Shown here: positions 42,139 through 51,118 of the stretch, one piece after another
How the letters are laid out: the number at the start of each line of letters is the position of its first letter
How positions within the stretch are numbered: the first letter of the stretch is position 1
Made by a program: the position numbers and the translations under genes
Notes under the pieces: generated by a model
Seen by the model: only the letters and a program-made list of their open reading frames with translations
The model's database searches: none
What the model was told of the DNA's origin: nothing
From: Dinghuibacter sp035492835
Lineage (GTDB): Bacteria > Bacteroidota > Bacteroidia > Chitinophagales > Chitinophagaceae
Direction of reading: 5' to 3'
Assembly (NCBI RefSeq): GCF_035492835.1
Contig: NZ_DATJIY010000066.1
Coordinates: 18,874-82,873 of the forward strand
DNA length: 64,000 nucleotides

Positions 42139-42756
42139 ATGACTGCACAAGAATGGTGGGCGATCCTGGTCCGGGAGGTTCTGGCGACGAACTGGCTGGT
42201 ATGGGTGGCCGTTTGCGCTGGCGTAGCCGAGGTCCTGCTGGCATGGGCCGACAATATCTGGCTGTATCCGGCTGGCATCCTCGGGTCGGTACTGACGATA
42301 TACTTCTTTTTCGATCTAAAGCTGTATGCAGAAAGCGCGCTGAATGTCTACTACACGCTGGCAAGCATTTACGGCTGGTGGTACTGGTCCGCGAAGAAGG
42401 ACCGGCCGCCGGTAAAACCCAGCTACAGCAGCGCGAAAGAATGGCGGATACCGGTTGCGATTTCGGTCCTTGGCACCTTGGGCACGTGGTGGGTATTGAA
42501 AAATTACACCCCTTCCCCCGTGCCCTTCTGGGACGCCCTGGTCAGCGCCATCGCCTGGGCGGGTACCTGGCAGCTGGCCCGGCGCAAGATCGAGAACTGG
42601 ATCGTATTGAACGTTTCCAATGCCGTCGCGGTTCCGTTGCTGCTCTACAAGCATTCGCCCCTGTACGCCGCCGAAACGGTGTTCCTTTTTGTGGTAGCCA
42701 TCTTCGGTTATTTCGGGTGGAGGAAGGAAATCAGGTTGGAGATATCGATCTCGTAG
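42139..42756 (+). CDS. pnuC: PnuC-type nicotinamide nucleoside/NMN transporter
   Basis: 205 residues from the ATG at 42139; the open frame extends upstream over the divergent gene but the protein begins here. About seven transmembrane helices. 'WLYPAGILGSVLTIYFFFDLKLYAESALNVYYTLASIYGWWYW' and the later 'WIVLNVSNAVAVPLLLYK' and 'TVFLFVVAIFGYFGWRKE' are PnuC signatures. The family takes up nicotinamide riboside by facilitated diffusion and feeds NAD synthesis. Convergent overlap of 49 bp with the PD40 gene. Confidence 0.93.
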   Translation: MTAQEWWAILVREVLATNWLVWVAVCAGVAEVLLAWADNIWLYPAGILGSVLTIYFFFDLKLYAESALNVYYTLASIYGWWYWSAKKDRPPVKPSYSSAKEWRIPVAISVLGTLGTWWVLKNYTPSPVPFWDALVSAIAWAGTWQLARRKIENWIVLNVSNAVAVPLLLYKHSPLYAAETVFLFVVAIFGYFGWRKEIRLEISIS

Positions 42757-43643
42757 ATTTGGCGCATCCCGTTGGCCGTGGAATGGAACAGGGCGTCCGT
42801 GGCTTCAGGGCTCGCCTGTGCGGGTCGCGGTGACGGTTCCCGGTAGGAGCAGAAATACAGCTTTTTATTGTCGGGGGAAAGACCCGGCGCGCCATCGGCG
42901 CCGGCGGTATTGACCTTCGGACCCATGTTCAGGGGGGTGGTCCAGGTATCGCCGTCCCGGAATGTGATCCAAAGGTCCACGCTTCCCAACCCTTTTCGAC
43001 CGGCGCTTGAAAAGATCACGAAACTTTCATCCCTGGCTACGACCGGATCGAAGTCGACGATACCGGGGTCGTTGAACGACAACCGTTCGGGCGCCTGGTA
43101 GGCGCCGTCCCGGAAAACGCACCGGTAGATATCCACGTCATGACGGGCGGTATCCGCGGAGCTGAAATACAGGTTGCCGTTGGCCGCAAAACCCGGATAC
43201 GATATCTTCATCCCGGGTGGCAACGGCACGGATACCGGTACCGGATTTCCGCCGGGTTCGGTGCCGCCGAGGGGCACATAAAAAAGTTTATAGTCGTAGT
43301 CGGCATAAGGTTTTCCCTCCACCGGACGGTCGGATGAAAAATATAACCGCTTCCCATCCGCCGAGACAAAGGGGTCGCAGTCCCGGTAGATCCCGGTGAA
43401 GGGGAGCGGGATGGGTTTGCTCCAGACGCCCCGGCGCTCCGTCGACGAATACAAGGCGATATATCCCCAGTTGATCGTGGCTTTGCTAAAGAAAACGGTG
43501 CGCCCGTCCGGGGTAAAGCTGGCGTTGAACGTAAAATCACCGGTAGATATCACACCCGGCGCGAAAAGCCGGGCGCTGTCCTGGGCGCTGTTCTGGGCGC
43601 GGCAGATACACGGAAGCGTTAGGAGCAGGAATAGGAGGCGCAT
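42708..43643 (-). CDS. PD40/TolB-like beta-propeller protein, secreted
   Basis: 311 residues, signal peptide (MRLLFLLLTLPCICRAQ). Repeats such as 'NASFTPDGRTVFFSK', 'PFVSADGKRLYFSSDR' and 'GLSPDNKKLYFCSYR' are PD40 (WD40-like) strands, four to six blades. These proteins usually bind partners in the periplasm or act near outer-membrane assembly; no enzymatic motif is present. Its promoter region faces the STAS-like gene. Function unknown beyond the fold. Confidence 0.88.
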   Translation of the reverse strand: MRLLFLLLTLPCICRAQNSAQDSARLFAPGVISTGDFTFNASFTPDGRTVFFSKATINWGYIALYSSTERRGVWSKPIPLPFTGIYRDCDPFVSADGKRLYFSSDRPVEGKPYADYDYKLFYVPLGGTEPGGNPVPVSVPLPPGMKISYPGFAANGNLYFSSADTARHDVDIYRCVFRDGAYQAPERLSFNDPGIVDFDPVVARDESFVIFSSAGRKGLGSVDLWITFRDGDTWTTPLNMGPKVNTAGADGAPGLSPDNKKLYFCSYREPSPRPAQASPEATDALFHSTANGMRQIYEIDISNLISFLHPK

Positions 43644-43852
43644 GAATGTCTTCTTTTTGTAAAAAAAGCCTCCGTTGCCGGTTTCAGCCGACAGAATTCA
43701 ATAGTTGAGCCGATAATTTTAATGGATATACCGGGAAAACTACGGTAGTACAGGTCGATTTTTTTTCGTATCTACATCGCCGTTGGTCTGGCGAAGGCGT
43801 TTGGTACAGTGGTTTTTTTTTCTGTACTTTAACGTAATGTTCGCTTGCCTTT

Positions 43853-44239
43853 ATGACAATCATGAGCCCGCTACTGGAAACGGAGTATATACAGTTTGAA
43901 CTGGAAGGAGATTTGTTGATCGCGACCTATAAGAAAGGTAAGAAGATCGACGCCAGCGTCGCCCGGCAGATTGTCCGGGATAGGGTAGAGTTTACGCAGG
44001 GGCGTCCCGTGCTGGCGCTGCTCGTAAACCAAGGCGTTATCAGCATCGACAAAGACGCCAGGGCATACCTTTCTTCCCCCGAAGGCACCGCCGGGATAAA
44101 GGCGGCGGCCATCTTGAGCGATACCGCGGCGACCGCGATCATCGGGAACTTCATCATCCAGGTGAACAAACCCCACATCCCGGTCCGGTTGTTCATCAAT
44201 CGGGAAAGAGCTGTAGGCTGGTTGCGGACGAAGTCCTAG
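43853..44239 (+). CDS. Small STAS/SpoIIAA-like protein (unknown function)
   Basis: 128 residues. The alternation of strands and helices ('IQFELEGDLLIATYKKGKKIDASVARQIV', 'GRPVLALLVNQGVISIDKDARAYLSS', 'ATAIIGNFIIQVNKPHIPVRLFINRERAVGWL') is that of a short alpha/beta protein of SpoIIAA/STAS-like type found widely in Bacteroidota. No signal or membrane segment. Preceded by a long T tract and a -7-like TACTTTAA. Role unknown; some members modulate regulators. Confidence 0.72.
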   Translation: MTIMSPLLETEYIQFELEGDLLIATYKKGKKIDASVARQIVRDRVEFTQGRPVLALLVNQGVISIDKDARAYLSSPEGTAGIKAAAILSDTAATAIIGNFIIQVNKPHIPVRLFINRERAVGWLRTKS

Positions 44240-44244
44240 ATTTG
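44237..44244 (+). promoter_or_regulatory. Putative -7 promoter box of the M28 peptidase gene
   Basis: TAGATTTG, perfect TAnnTTTG, ending 17 nt before the ATG at 44262. It overlaps the last codons of the STAS-like gene. No -33 TTTG at the expected spacing. Confidence 0.4.
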
Positions 44245-44261
44245 TCGGATAACCATCCAGC

Positions 44262-46415
44262 ATGAGAAAATTCCTGACCGCAGCGGCGGTGGCCTGTCTT
44301 TATCTGACCGCCGGCGCGCAAAACTCCCCCATCGAAACCCGTTTTGACGGTTACCTCGACGCCGCCAGGCTGGGAAGCCGCCTGAAGGTCATGTCGGCGC
44401 ATCCCCACCACGTAGGATCACCCGGGGACCAGGCCGTCGCCCGGTATATTTACGATCAGTACAAGTCGTTTGGGTTCGACGTGACTATCGACACGTTTTA
44501 CGTACTTTTCCCGACACCCAAGACCCGCGAGCTGGAAATGACGGGTCCGGTCCACTATAAAGCGGTGCTCGCCGAGCCCCCGGTGCCGGGTGACTCGACT
44601 TCGTCCCAGACGAGCGAGCAGCTGCCCACCTATAACGCATGGTCCGCAGACGGAGACGTCAGCGGGGAGCTGGTCTACGTGGGCTATGGCCTTCCCGACG
44701 ACTACGACCAGCTGGCGCGGCGCGGCATCGACGTCAAGGGGAAAATCGTCATTGCCCGGTATGGCCGCTCCTGGAGGGGCATCAAACCAAAGGTGGCGCA
44801 GGAGCACGGCGCGATCGGGTGTATCATCTATTCCGATCCCAAGGACGACGGTTACTATGCGGGTGACGTATACCCCGAGGGCGCGTTCAAGAACGAATAC
44901 GGCGTACAGCGCGGGTCGGTCATGGATATGCCGATATACCCCGGCGACCCGCTCACGCCCAATATCGGGGCGACAAAGGATGCACCCCGTATAGACCGTA
45001 AAGAGGCCGTCAACCTTTTAAAGATACCGGTGCTCCCTATCAGCTACCACGACGCCGAGCCGCTGCTCAGGAGCCTGGAAGGGCCGGTGGCCCCGGACGA
45101 CTGGAAGGGCGCGCTGCCCTTCACGTACCACCTGGGGCCCGGCAAAACGCGGGTGCACCTCAAGCTGGCGTTCAACTGGGACATGAAACAGATCTACGAC
45201 GTGGTCGCCAGGGTGACCGGGTCCACCGTGCCGGATCAATGGATCATACGCGGTAACCACCACGACGGCTGGGTGAACGGCGCTGACGATCCCCTCAGTG
45301 GACAGTCGGCGATGCTCGAAGAGGCCCATGCCATCGGCGAGCTCCTCAAAACGGGCTGGAAGCCCAAGCGCACGCTGGTCTATTGCTCCTGGGACGGGGA
45401 AGAACCGGGGCTGCTCGGTTCCACCGAATTCGTCGAAAAACACGCGGCGGAGTTACAGGCGCACGCGGTGGCCTATATCAACTCGGACGACTATAGCCGG
45501 GGTTTTCTCGGCGTCGAGGGCTCGCATGCGCTGGAGCCGTTCCTGGAAAAGGTAGCGGCGGATGTCACCGATCCCGAGACCGGCGTCAGCCTGCTCAAGC
45601 GGCTGGAGGCACGGGAAGCGGTCAACCGGCAGGAGGCACGCGGGTTTCACATCGGCGCGCTGGGCTCCGGATCGGACTATTCACCTTTTATACAGCACAT
45701 CGGCGTGCCTTCGATCAACCTCGGTTTCGGGGGCGAAGGCTCCGGCGGCGAATACCATTCGATCTACGATTCCTACGCGGACTTCGTTCGCTTCAAGGAC
45801 CCGGGCTTCGTGTATGGCGTAGTCCTGGCCAAGACGGCTGGCCGGACGGTGCTCCGGCTGTCTGAGTCGGATGTGTTGCCGTTCGATTATACGTCGTTGT
45901 CAAAAACCATCAAGGGTTACGTCGCCGAAGTGATCGCGCTGGCCGACAAGACGCGCGAAACGATCGACGTCCAAAACCGGCTGATCCGCGAGGGGGCTTA
46001 CCGTCTCGTGGATGATCCGACCAAACCTCTTACGCCACCCGCGGTAAAGACCCCCGCGCCTTTTTTGAACTTTGCGCCGCTGCAAAATGCGATGGCCGGG
46101 GTAGATTCCGCGAGCGCGCGGCTGGCCAAGGCCCTGAAAGGTTTTACGGCCGGGTCATCCGAAAAGGTCAATGAGGGTCTTTACCAGGCGGAACAACAGC
46201 TTCTCGGTCAGGGGCTGCCCCGCCGTCCCTGGTACCGGCATTCGATCTATGCGCCGGGCTTTTACACGGGGTATGGCGTAAAGACGCTGCCGGGCATACG
46301 GGAAGCGATCGAGCAGGACGACTGGAAAGAGACGCAGCAGCAGATCGACGTCGATGCGGACATACTGAACCGCTTCGCGTCTTATTTGCTGCAGCTGGCC
46401 GGGGCCGCGCGTTAG
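44262..46415 (+). CDS. M28 metallopeptidase, glutamate carboxypeptidase II-like, exported
   Basis: 717 residues with a signal peptide (…VACLYLTAGAQ). Domain order is that of GCPII/transferrin-receptor-like peptidases: protease-associated insertion at about 120-260 ('VYVGYGLPDDYDQLARRGIDVKGKIVIARYG'), then the M28 domain with zinc ligands visible as His in 'GNHHDGW', Asp in 'GADDPLSG', Glu in 'WDGEEPGLLGSTEF', Asp in 'INSDDYS' and His in 'YHSIYDS', and a C-terminal helical dimerisation domain. All co-catalytic ligands are present, so it should be an active periplasmic carboxy- or dipeptidase. Convergent with the NTN-hydrolase gene. Confidence 0.95.
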   Translation: MRKFLTAAAVACLYLTAGAQNSPIETRFDGYLDAARLGSRLKVMSAHPHHVGSPGDQAVARYIYDQYKSFGFDVTIDTFYVLFPTPKTRELEMTGPVHYKAVLAEPPVPGDSTSSQTSEQLPTYNAWSADGDVSGELVYVGYGLPDDYDQLARRGIDVKGKIVIARYGRSWRGIKPKVAQEHGAIGCIIYSDPKDDGYYAGDVYPEGAFKNEYGVQRGSVMDMPIYPGDPLTPNIGATKDAPRIDRKEAVNLLKIPVLPISYHDAEPLLRSLEGPVAPDDWKGALPFTYHLGPGKTRVHLKLAFNWDMKQIYDVVARVTGSTVPDQWIIRGNHHDGWVNGADDPLSGQSAMLEEAHAIGELLKTGWKPKRTLVYCSWDGEEPGLLGSTEFVEKHAAELQAHAVAYINSDDYSRGFLGVEGSHALEPFLEKVAADVTDPETGVSLLKRLEAREAVNRQEARGFHIGALGSGSDYSPFIQHIGVPSINLGFGGEGSGGEYHSIYDSYADFVRFKDPGFVYGVVLAKTAGRTVLRLSESDVLPFDYTSLSKTIKGYVAEVIALADKTRETIDVQNRLIREGAYRLVDDPTKPLTPPAVKTPAPFLNFAPLQNAMAGVDSASARLAKALKGFTAGSSEKVNEGLYQAEQQLLGQGLPRRPWYRHSIYAPGFYTGYGVKTLPGIREAIEQDDWKETQQQIDVDADILNRFASYLLQLAGAAR

Positions 46416-46459
46416 ACGCCTGCGCCGGGCGCGCACCAGCTGGCCGCAATTGCCAGCCG

Positions 46460-47857
46460 CTACTGCCGGTCCCCGGCCTTGAACAACGTCCACGGATACG
46501 CCTTCATGTCTTTCAGGTAGGGCGACATCCAGTCGTATTCCTTGTGTGCGGCCAGGAAGGGCGCGGCCAGGAAGTCCTTGCCGGAGGGGTTCCCCATGTG
46601 GGCCCAGAACGAGAAGCTTTTGGCCAGGTCGGCCGTCGTGAGCTTGCCCTGGACCGTACCGCCGGGATAATAAGGCGCCCAGTCCCATTCCGGACAGCCC
46701 TTTGGATCGGTGTCGACGCTGCCGGCGATGACGCACCGGGTGTCCTCTTTCGTGCCGCTCATCGCGTTCAGGTTGTCGGCTTCCATGGCGCGACCGGTGG
46801 AATCGTTGATCTTACCCTTGTTTTGCGCCATCAGCTCTTCCCAGCGGCGCTTACGGGTATTGGGAGAAGTGGTGGTGTCGTTGGTTTTGAAGGTGGTTTC
46901 GTCGGCGATCACGGAGGAGTCGCTGGCGAAGTTGGAGCCGAAATAAACGCCGTCGTTCGTCCGCCAGACCTTGACGTGCTTGAGACCCAGCTCCACCCGG
47001 GCGATCTCGTTTTTATTCATGTCGCCCACCAGCCAGTCGTTCGCATAACCGCCGTTGTTACCGTCGGACATGATCTTTACGAAGTCGTCTATGTTCGATG
47101 CATACTGCTCCGCCTTGCGGGCGCGGACGAACTCCGCCACCTGGGTAGTATCGAAGCCGTTGAACTGAGTGATCGTTGTTTCGGTGATCAGGACGCCGTT
47201 GCCGTTGACCGCAAAGTCGTCCCCGCTGTGGATAAAACCGGGCATCATGTCCATAAAGATGTGGTAACCTTTCGTCGGCGTGATGTCGGCAACGACGTTC
47301 CAGCGTTCGCCCTGTACATAGTTGGTCCAGTCGTTGTGTCCCATGGCGATCTTACCGTCGGTGGTATAACTGCCGGTCGCGATGAAGGCACTGCAGTTGC
47401 CGGGGGCCTTGTTGAGGTCGGAATGGGGTTTGGCCAGGTTTGCCAGGTAGGGGACGTAGTATTGGGACAGCTCGATATTGGCGTTGAGGGCGACGATGTC
47501 GTAAACGTCGCAGGTCTTGCCCTTGGCGGACATCCCTTCCACGATTCCTTGCATTTCGGCCCGGTACTCGGAGTCGATATGGGGCCAGAGCATCGTCCGG
47601 GCCGCCGTGCGGTAAAAGATCCAGTCTTTGCCGGTCTCGTGGGTCAACATCATTTCCGTCGACTTCAGGTTGTCGTCGATCTCGTTGGCTAACAAATAAC
47701 CGTGTTGATAGCCAATGTCTTCGGGGTCGCCTGACAGGTGTACGTATATCCAGCCGTTCTTGTCGAAGCGATAGGCGTCGGACAGGCGGTCTTTTTTGAT
47801 ATGGCAGCTCCCGGCCGCAAAAAGGGCAAGGGAGATCAGGGGGAGGGTCATTCTCAT
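46460..47857 (-). CDS. NTN-hydrolase-fold lipoprotein (C45/phospholipase B-like)
   Basis: 465 residues from the ATG at 47857 (47851 also possible). Signal with lipobox (AAGSC). 'GYQHGYLLANEI' near the start, a Cys after 'KAPGN' (GNCSAF) as candidate N-terminal nucleophile of a self-processed enzyme, 'KIAMGHNDWTNY' and 'VNGNGVLITETTI' match C45 acyltransferase/phospholipase B-like proteins, which cleave themselves before that Cys. Predicted to hydrolyse amide or ester bonds in the periplasm. Substrate and cleavage remain inference. Confidence 0.82.
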   Translation of the reverse strand: MRMTLPLISLALFAAGSCHIKKDRLSDAYRFDKNGWIYVHLSGDPEDIGYQHGYLLANEIDDNLKSTEMMLTHETGKDWIFYRTAARTMLWPHIDSEYRAEMQGIVEGMSAKGKTCDVYDIVALNANIELSQYYVPYLANLAKPHSDLNKAPGNCSAFIATGSYTTDGKIAMGHNDWTNYVQGERWNVVADITPTKGYHIFMDMMPGFIHSGDDFAVNGNGVLITETTITQFNGFDTTQVAEFVRARKAEQYASNIDDFVKIMSDGNNGGYANDWLVGDMNKNEIARVELGLKHVKVWRTNDGVYFGSNFASDSSVIADETTFKTNDTTTSPNTRKRRWEELMAQNKGKINDSTGRAMEADNLNAMSGTKEDTRCVIAGSVDTDPKGCPEWDWAPYYPGGTVQGKLTTADLAKSFSFWAHMGNPSGKDFLAAPFLAAHKEYDWMSPYLKDMKAYPWTLFKAGDRQ

Positions 47858-47905
47858 GTCTGTGGTGTTAAGCCCCAATATACGATTTTTCCCTTCGGGG
47901 TCGCT

Positions 47906-47937
47906 TCACGGCCCGGCGGCGGCCTCACGGCCCGGCG
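47906..47937. repeat. Short tandem direct repeat (13-bp unit, 19-bp period)
   Basis: TCACGGCCCGGCG occurs at 47906-47918 and again at 47925-47937 in the gap between divergent genes (47858-48021). GC-rich, unlike other intergenic DNA here. It may be a slippage product or a pair of binding sites. Confidence 0.5.
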
Positions 47938-48021
47938 ACCCGGTCTGCGGCGCCTGCATTTGCAAAAAGTCTATTAAAATAGTAGGGTGATTGGGAAAAA
48001 TGCCGTAATCTTGTCCCTGGT

Positions 48022-48510
48022 ATGAAGGAGCATCACTATAGAAGCGTCGTCAAGGGAGCCACATGGAGGTTTTGCGCCTCGCTGGATACGATTTTCCTGT
48101 CCTATATCTTTACGGGCCAGATTTCTTCCGCCCTGAAGATCGGCGCGGTAGAGGTGGTGACCAAGATCCTTTTGTACTATGCACACGAGCGTTTGTGGAT
48201 GAGGGTCGACTGGTTCCGGAACCGGGAAGTCCGCCCGGACGGCACGACGGTCGTAACGGACAACCACTACCGCAGCCTGATTAAGGGTGCCAGCTACCGG
48301 TTCTTCGGTACCCTGGACACGATGGTGATCGCGCTTTTTGTCACCGGTAACTATACGAAGGCTTTCAGCATCGGGTTTACCGAGGTGTTTACCAAGATCG
48401 GCCTCTTTTATCTCCACGAGCGGCTGTGGATGCGCATTCCCTTTGGGCTTATCAAGGACGGGGCTGAGCCCGGCGTGGCCGTGCCGGCAGTGACCGAGCG
48501 CGCCGCCTGA
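48022..48510 (+). CDS. Tandem DUF2061 membrane protein
   Basis: 162 residues made of two copies of the same unit: 'HYRSVVKGATWRF...SLDTIFLSYIFTG...KIGAVEVVTKILLYYAHERLWMRV' and 'HYRSLIKGASYRFFGTLDTMVIALFVTG...IGFTEVFTKIGLFYLHERLWMRI'. Each unit is a DUF2061 domain with two membrane helices, so the protein has four. Many DUF2061 proteins have one unit and probably act as dimers, so this looks like an internal duplication that fuses the dimer. Function unknown; a fused domain occurs next to sulfate-assimilation genes in some bacteria. Confidence 0.88.
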   Translation: MKEHHYRSVVKGATWRFCASLDTIFLSYIFTGQISSALKIGAVEVVTKILLYYAHERLWMRVDWFRNREVRPDGTTVVTDNHYRSLIKGASYRFFGTLDTMVIALFVTGNYTKAFSIGFTEVFTKIGLFYLHERLWMRIPFGLIKDGAEPGVAVPAVTERAA

Positions 48511-48532
48511 TTTTTCCTAGTATCTTCCCTGC

Positions 48533-51118
48533 ATGAAATGGATCGGATTATGTCTGGCGATGGTCGTATCGGTCGTAACGGCGCGCGCCCAGGTGGAATT
48601 GAACGGACGGTGGGTATGTCGCCGCGCGTCCGAAGTAAGCATCGATGGCAAGGTGTTGTCTCAGCCCCGCGGACCGCTCGACGGCTGGATGCCGGCGGTG
48701 GTCCCCGGTACGGTGCTCACGAGCCTGGTCAAGGAGGGGCTGGCCCCCGATCCATTTTATGGGATGAATAATGAGCACATTCCGGATATCTACACCACGG
48801 GCAACGCCTATTATACGTATTGGTTCGTCCACGACTTTACGGCGGCCCGGGCTACCGGACAGGAACACGTCTGGCTTCAGTTCCGGGGCGTGAACTATGG
48901 TTTTGACGCCTATTTGAACGGTCACCGCCTGAACGATAGCACGCACTACGGCATGTTCCTGCGGGCGGAATACGATATTACGCCCTGGCTCGCCGCCGAC
49001 GGTCACAACCGGTTGGCGGTGATCGTGTATCCGCCGGACCCGCCAGGCAACCCCAACGGAGGGCAAGGCGGCGACGGTATGATCGCGCGGAACGTGGCGC
49101 ACCAGTACGTTGCCGGCTGGGACTGGATACAGCCCATACGCGACCGGAACACGGGCATTTGGGATAAGGTGCTGCTACGGCGGACGGGGCCGGTGAAGGT
49201 CGACCACCCGCATGTCGTGACGCTCGTGCCCGGCGTGCGCAAAGCGGAGGGGCCGCAGGCCCCGGCGGTGGTGTGCGTGACCGCGGAAGTAAGCAACGAA
49301 ACGGGGAAAGCGCAAACGGGGACATTGTCGTACCGGCTGGCGGGCAGGACGCTGACGGCGAAGGTGGCGCTCGGGCCGCATGAATCGAAGCTGGTGACGC
49401 TGCCGGCCGATACCGTGCGGCAGCCGCGGCTGTGGTGGCCCAATGGCTACGGCGCGCAACCGCTCTATACGCTAACGTTGCGGTACGGCGGCGACACGCT
49501 CCCGGTGCAATTCGGCATCCGCCAGATGGACGCTGTATGGAACGCGCATTCGCGCAGCCGGGAGATACGCGTCAACGGGCGGCGGATCTTTATCCGGGGT
49601 GGGAACTGGATCGTTTCCGACGCAATGCTCCGTCTTTCCAGGGAGCGCTATGATGCGGAGGTGCGGCTTCACCGGGATATGCGGCTGAACCTGATCCGGG
49701 TTTGGGGCGGCGCGTTGACCGAACGGCCGGAATTCTATGACGCCTGCGACCGGTATGGGTTGCTCGTGATGCAGGACTTCTGGAATTCCGGGGACTGTAA
49801 CGGGCGCTGGCCGGACCCCAAGAAGCTCGAAGACCAGGCGACGCGCCGGCGTTATCCCGACGACCACGGTCTTTTTATCGCCTCCGCCGCGGACCAGATA
49901 CGGATGATCCGGAACCATCCTTCGCTTGCCTTCTGGTGCGGGGGGAACGAGATCACGCCGCCGGACGACATACTCCATGCTTTACAGGATTCCTTACTGC
50001 CCATGCTGGATGGAACCCGCTGGTTCGCCACCTATTCCAACACCGACAGCATGTCCTACAATTCCCTGGGTGGAAACGGGGACGGCCCTTACGGTATACA
50101 ACCCCTGTCTACCTTTTGGGAGCACCGCACCTTCCCCTTCAACTCCGAAGTGGGTTCGGTCGGGTTGGGAGACGAGGCCTCGCTGTCGCGCTTTATGCCC
50201 GTGGAGAACCGGGTGATACCGCGCGGCGGTAAGGAACTGGATTCCGTCTGGGCCTATCACAAGTACATCCCGTACGATCATTTCCCGGATGCCTACGGGG
50301 ACGCGCGTGACATCGGGGAATTCACCCGTATCGCCCAACTGCTCAACTACGACCAGTACCGGGGGCTGGCGGAAGGTTTCCGCGCGCACGCCTGGGACTG
50401 GTACACGGGCGTAATCATCTGGAAGACCCAGAACCCATGGACGGCATTGCGCGGGCAGATGTACGACTATTACCTCGATCCCAACGCCTGTCTGTATGGG
50501 TTGCACGAGGGTGGGGAAGTGCTGCACGCCGCCTTCGACCCCGTGAAGGAGCGGTTGTGGGTGCTGAACGACGGCCCGGCGGCGACCGTCCGGCTGCGCG
50601 CCACGGCGTATGATATGCAGGGCGGCGCCCACCCGGTAGCGGCGCGCGTCGTACAAGCCGAAGCCGATACCTCGGCTGAGCTGGCGGACGTCAAGACCGC
50701 CATCGACAGCCTCCGCGCCGGCAAGGGTCTCTTCCTGCTCCTGGAAATACCCGGACACAGCCGCAACCTCTATTGGCTGCCCGACAGCAGCGGGCGCTAT
50801 ACGGGTCTGCGGGAGCTGGCCCCGGCGCGCGTGACCGTCCATATCAAGAGGCTTGGGAATACGAGGCCGGGAAAAGGCGAGGCCGAGGTCACACTCCTTA
50901 ACCCCGGCCCAATACCCGCATTTTTCAACCGGCTGTCGGTGACGGATAGCCGCACCGGTCTCCGGTTATTACCGACGTTCTATTCGGATAACTACGGCTC
51001 GCTTATGCCCGGCGAAACTTGGAAGGTTCGCATCGAATGGCCGTCTCCGGTAGAAGGTGAACCGGTGCTCACCGTAGAAGGCTGGAACGTCAAAAAAGCC
51101 AATTTTCGAGGTCTTTAA
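48533..51118 (+). CDS. Glycoside hydrolase family 2, exo-beta-mannosidase/glucosaminidase-like
   Basis: 861 residues, signal peptide (…VVSVVTARAQ). GH2 domain order: sugar-binding jelly roll ('VWLQFRGVNYGFDAYLNGHRL'), immunoglobulin-like domain, then the TIM barrel with acid/base Glu473 in 'WCGGNEI' and likely nucleophile Glu539 in 'FNSEVG', then C-terminal beta domains. 'RGGNWIVSDAMLRL' matches the exo-beta-D-glucosaminidase/beta-mannosidase branch more than beta-galactosidases. Periplasmic or surface trimming of oligosaccharides. It lies upstream of a SusCD pair, 323 bp away in the same direction. Confidence 0.92.
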   Translation: MKWIGLCLAMVVSVVTARAQVELNGRWVCRRASEVSIDGKVLSQPRGPLDGWMPAVVPGTVLTSLVKEGLAPDPFYGMNNEHIPDIYTTGNAYYTYWFVHDFTAARATGQEHVWLQFRGVNYGFDAYLNGHRLNDSTHYGMFLRAEYDITPWLAADGHNRLAVIVYPPDPPGNPNGGQGGDGMIARNVAHQYVAGWDWIQPIRDRNTGIWDKVLLRRTGPVKVDHPHVVTLVPGVRKAEGPQAPAVVCVTAEVSNETGKAQTGTLSYRLAGRTLTAKVALGPHESKLVTLPADTVRQPRLWWPNGYGAQPLYTLTLRYGGDTLPVQFGIRQMDAVWNAHSRSREIRVNGRRIFIRGGNWIVSDAMLRLSRERYDAEVRLHRDMRLNLIRVWGGALTERPEFYDACDRYGLLVMQDFWNSGDCNGRWPDPKKLEDQATRRRYPDDHGLFIASAADQIRMIRNHPSLAFWCGGNEITPPDDILHALQDSLLPMLDGTRWFATYSNTDSMSYNSLGGNGDGPYGIQPLSTFWEHRTFPFNSEVGSVGLGDEASLSRFMPVENRVIPRGGKELDSVWAYHKYIPYDHFPDAYGDARDIGEFTRIAQLLNYDQYRGLAEGFRAHAWDWYTGVIIWKTQNPWTALRGQMYDYYLDPNACLYGLHEGGEVLHAAFDPVKERLWVLNDGPAATVRLRATAYDMQGGAHPVAARVVQAEADTSAELADVKTAIDSLRAGKGLFLLLEIPGHSRNLYWLPDSSGRYTGLRELAPARVTVHIKRLGNTRPGKGEAEVTLLNPGPIPAFFNRLSVTDSRTGLRLLPTFYSDNYGSLMPGETWKVRIEWPSPVEGEPVLTVEGWNVKKANFRGL

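Noticed and set aside
46439..46457. GCTGGC/GCCAGC hairpin between convergent peptidase and NTN-hydrolase genes
   Set aside because: Only 6 bp of stem and no T tract on either strand, so not called a terminator.
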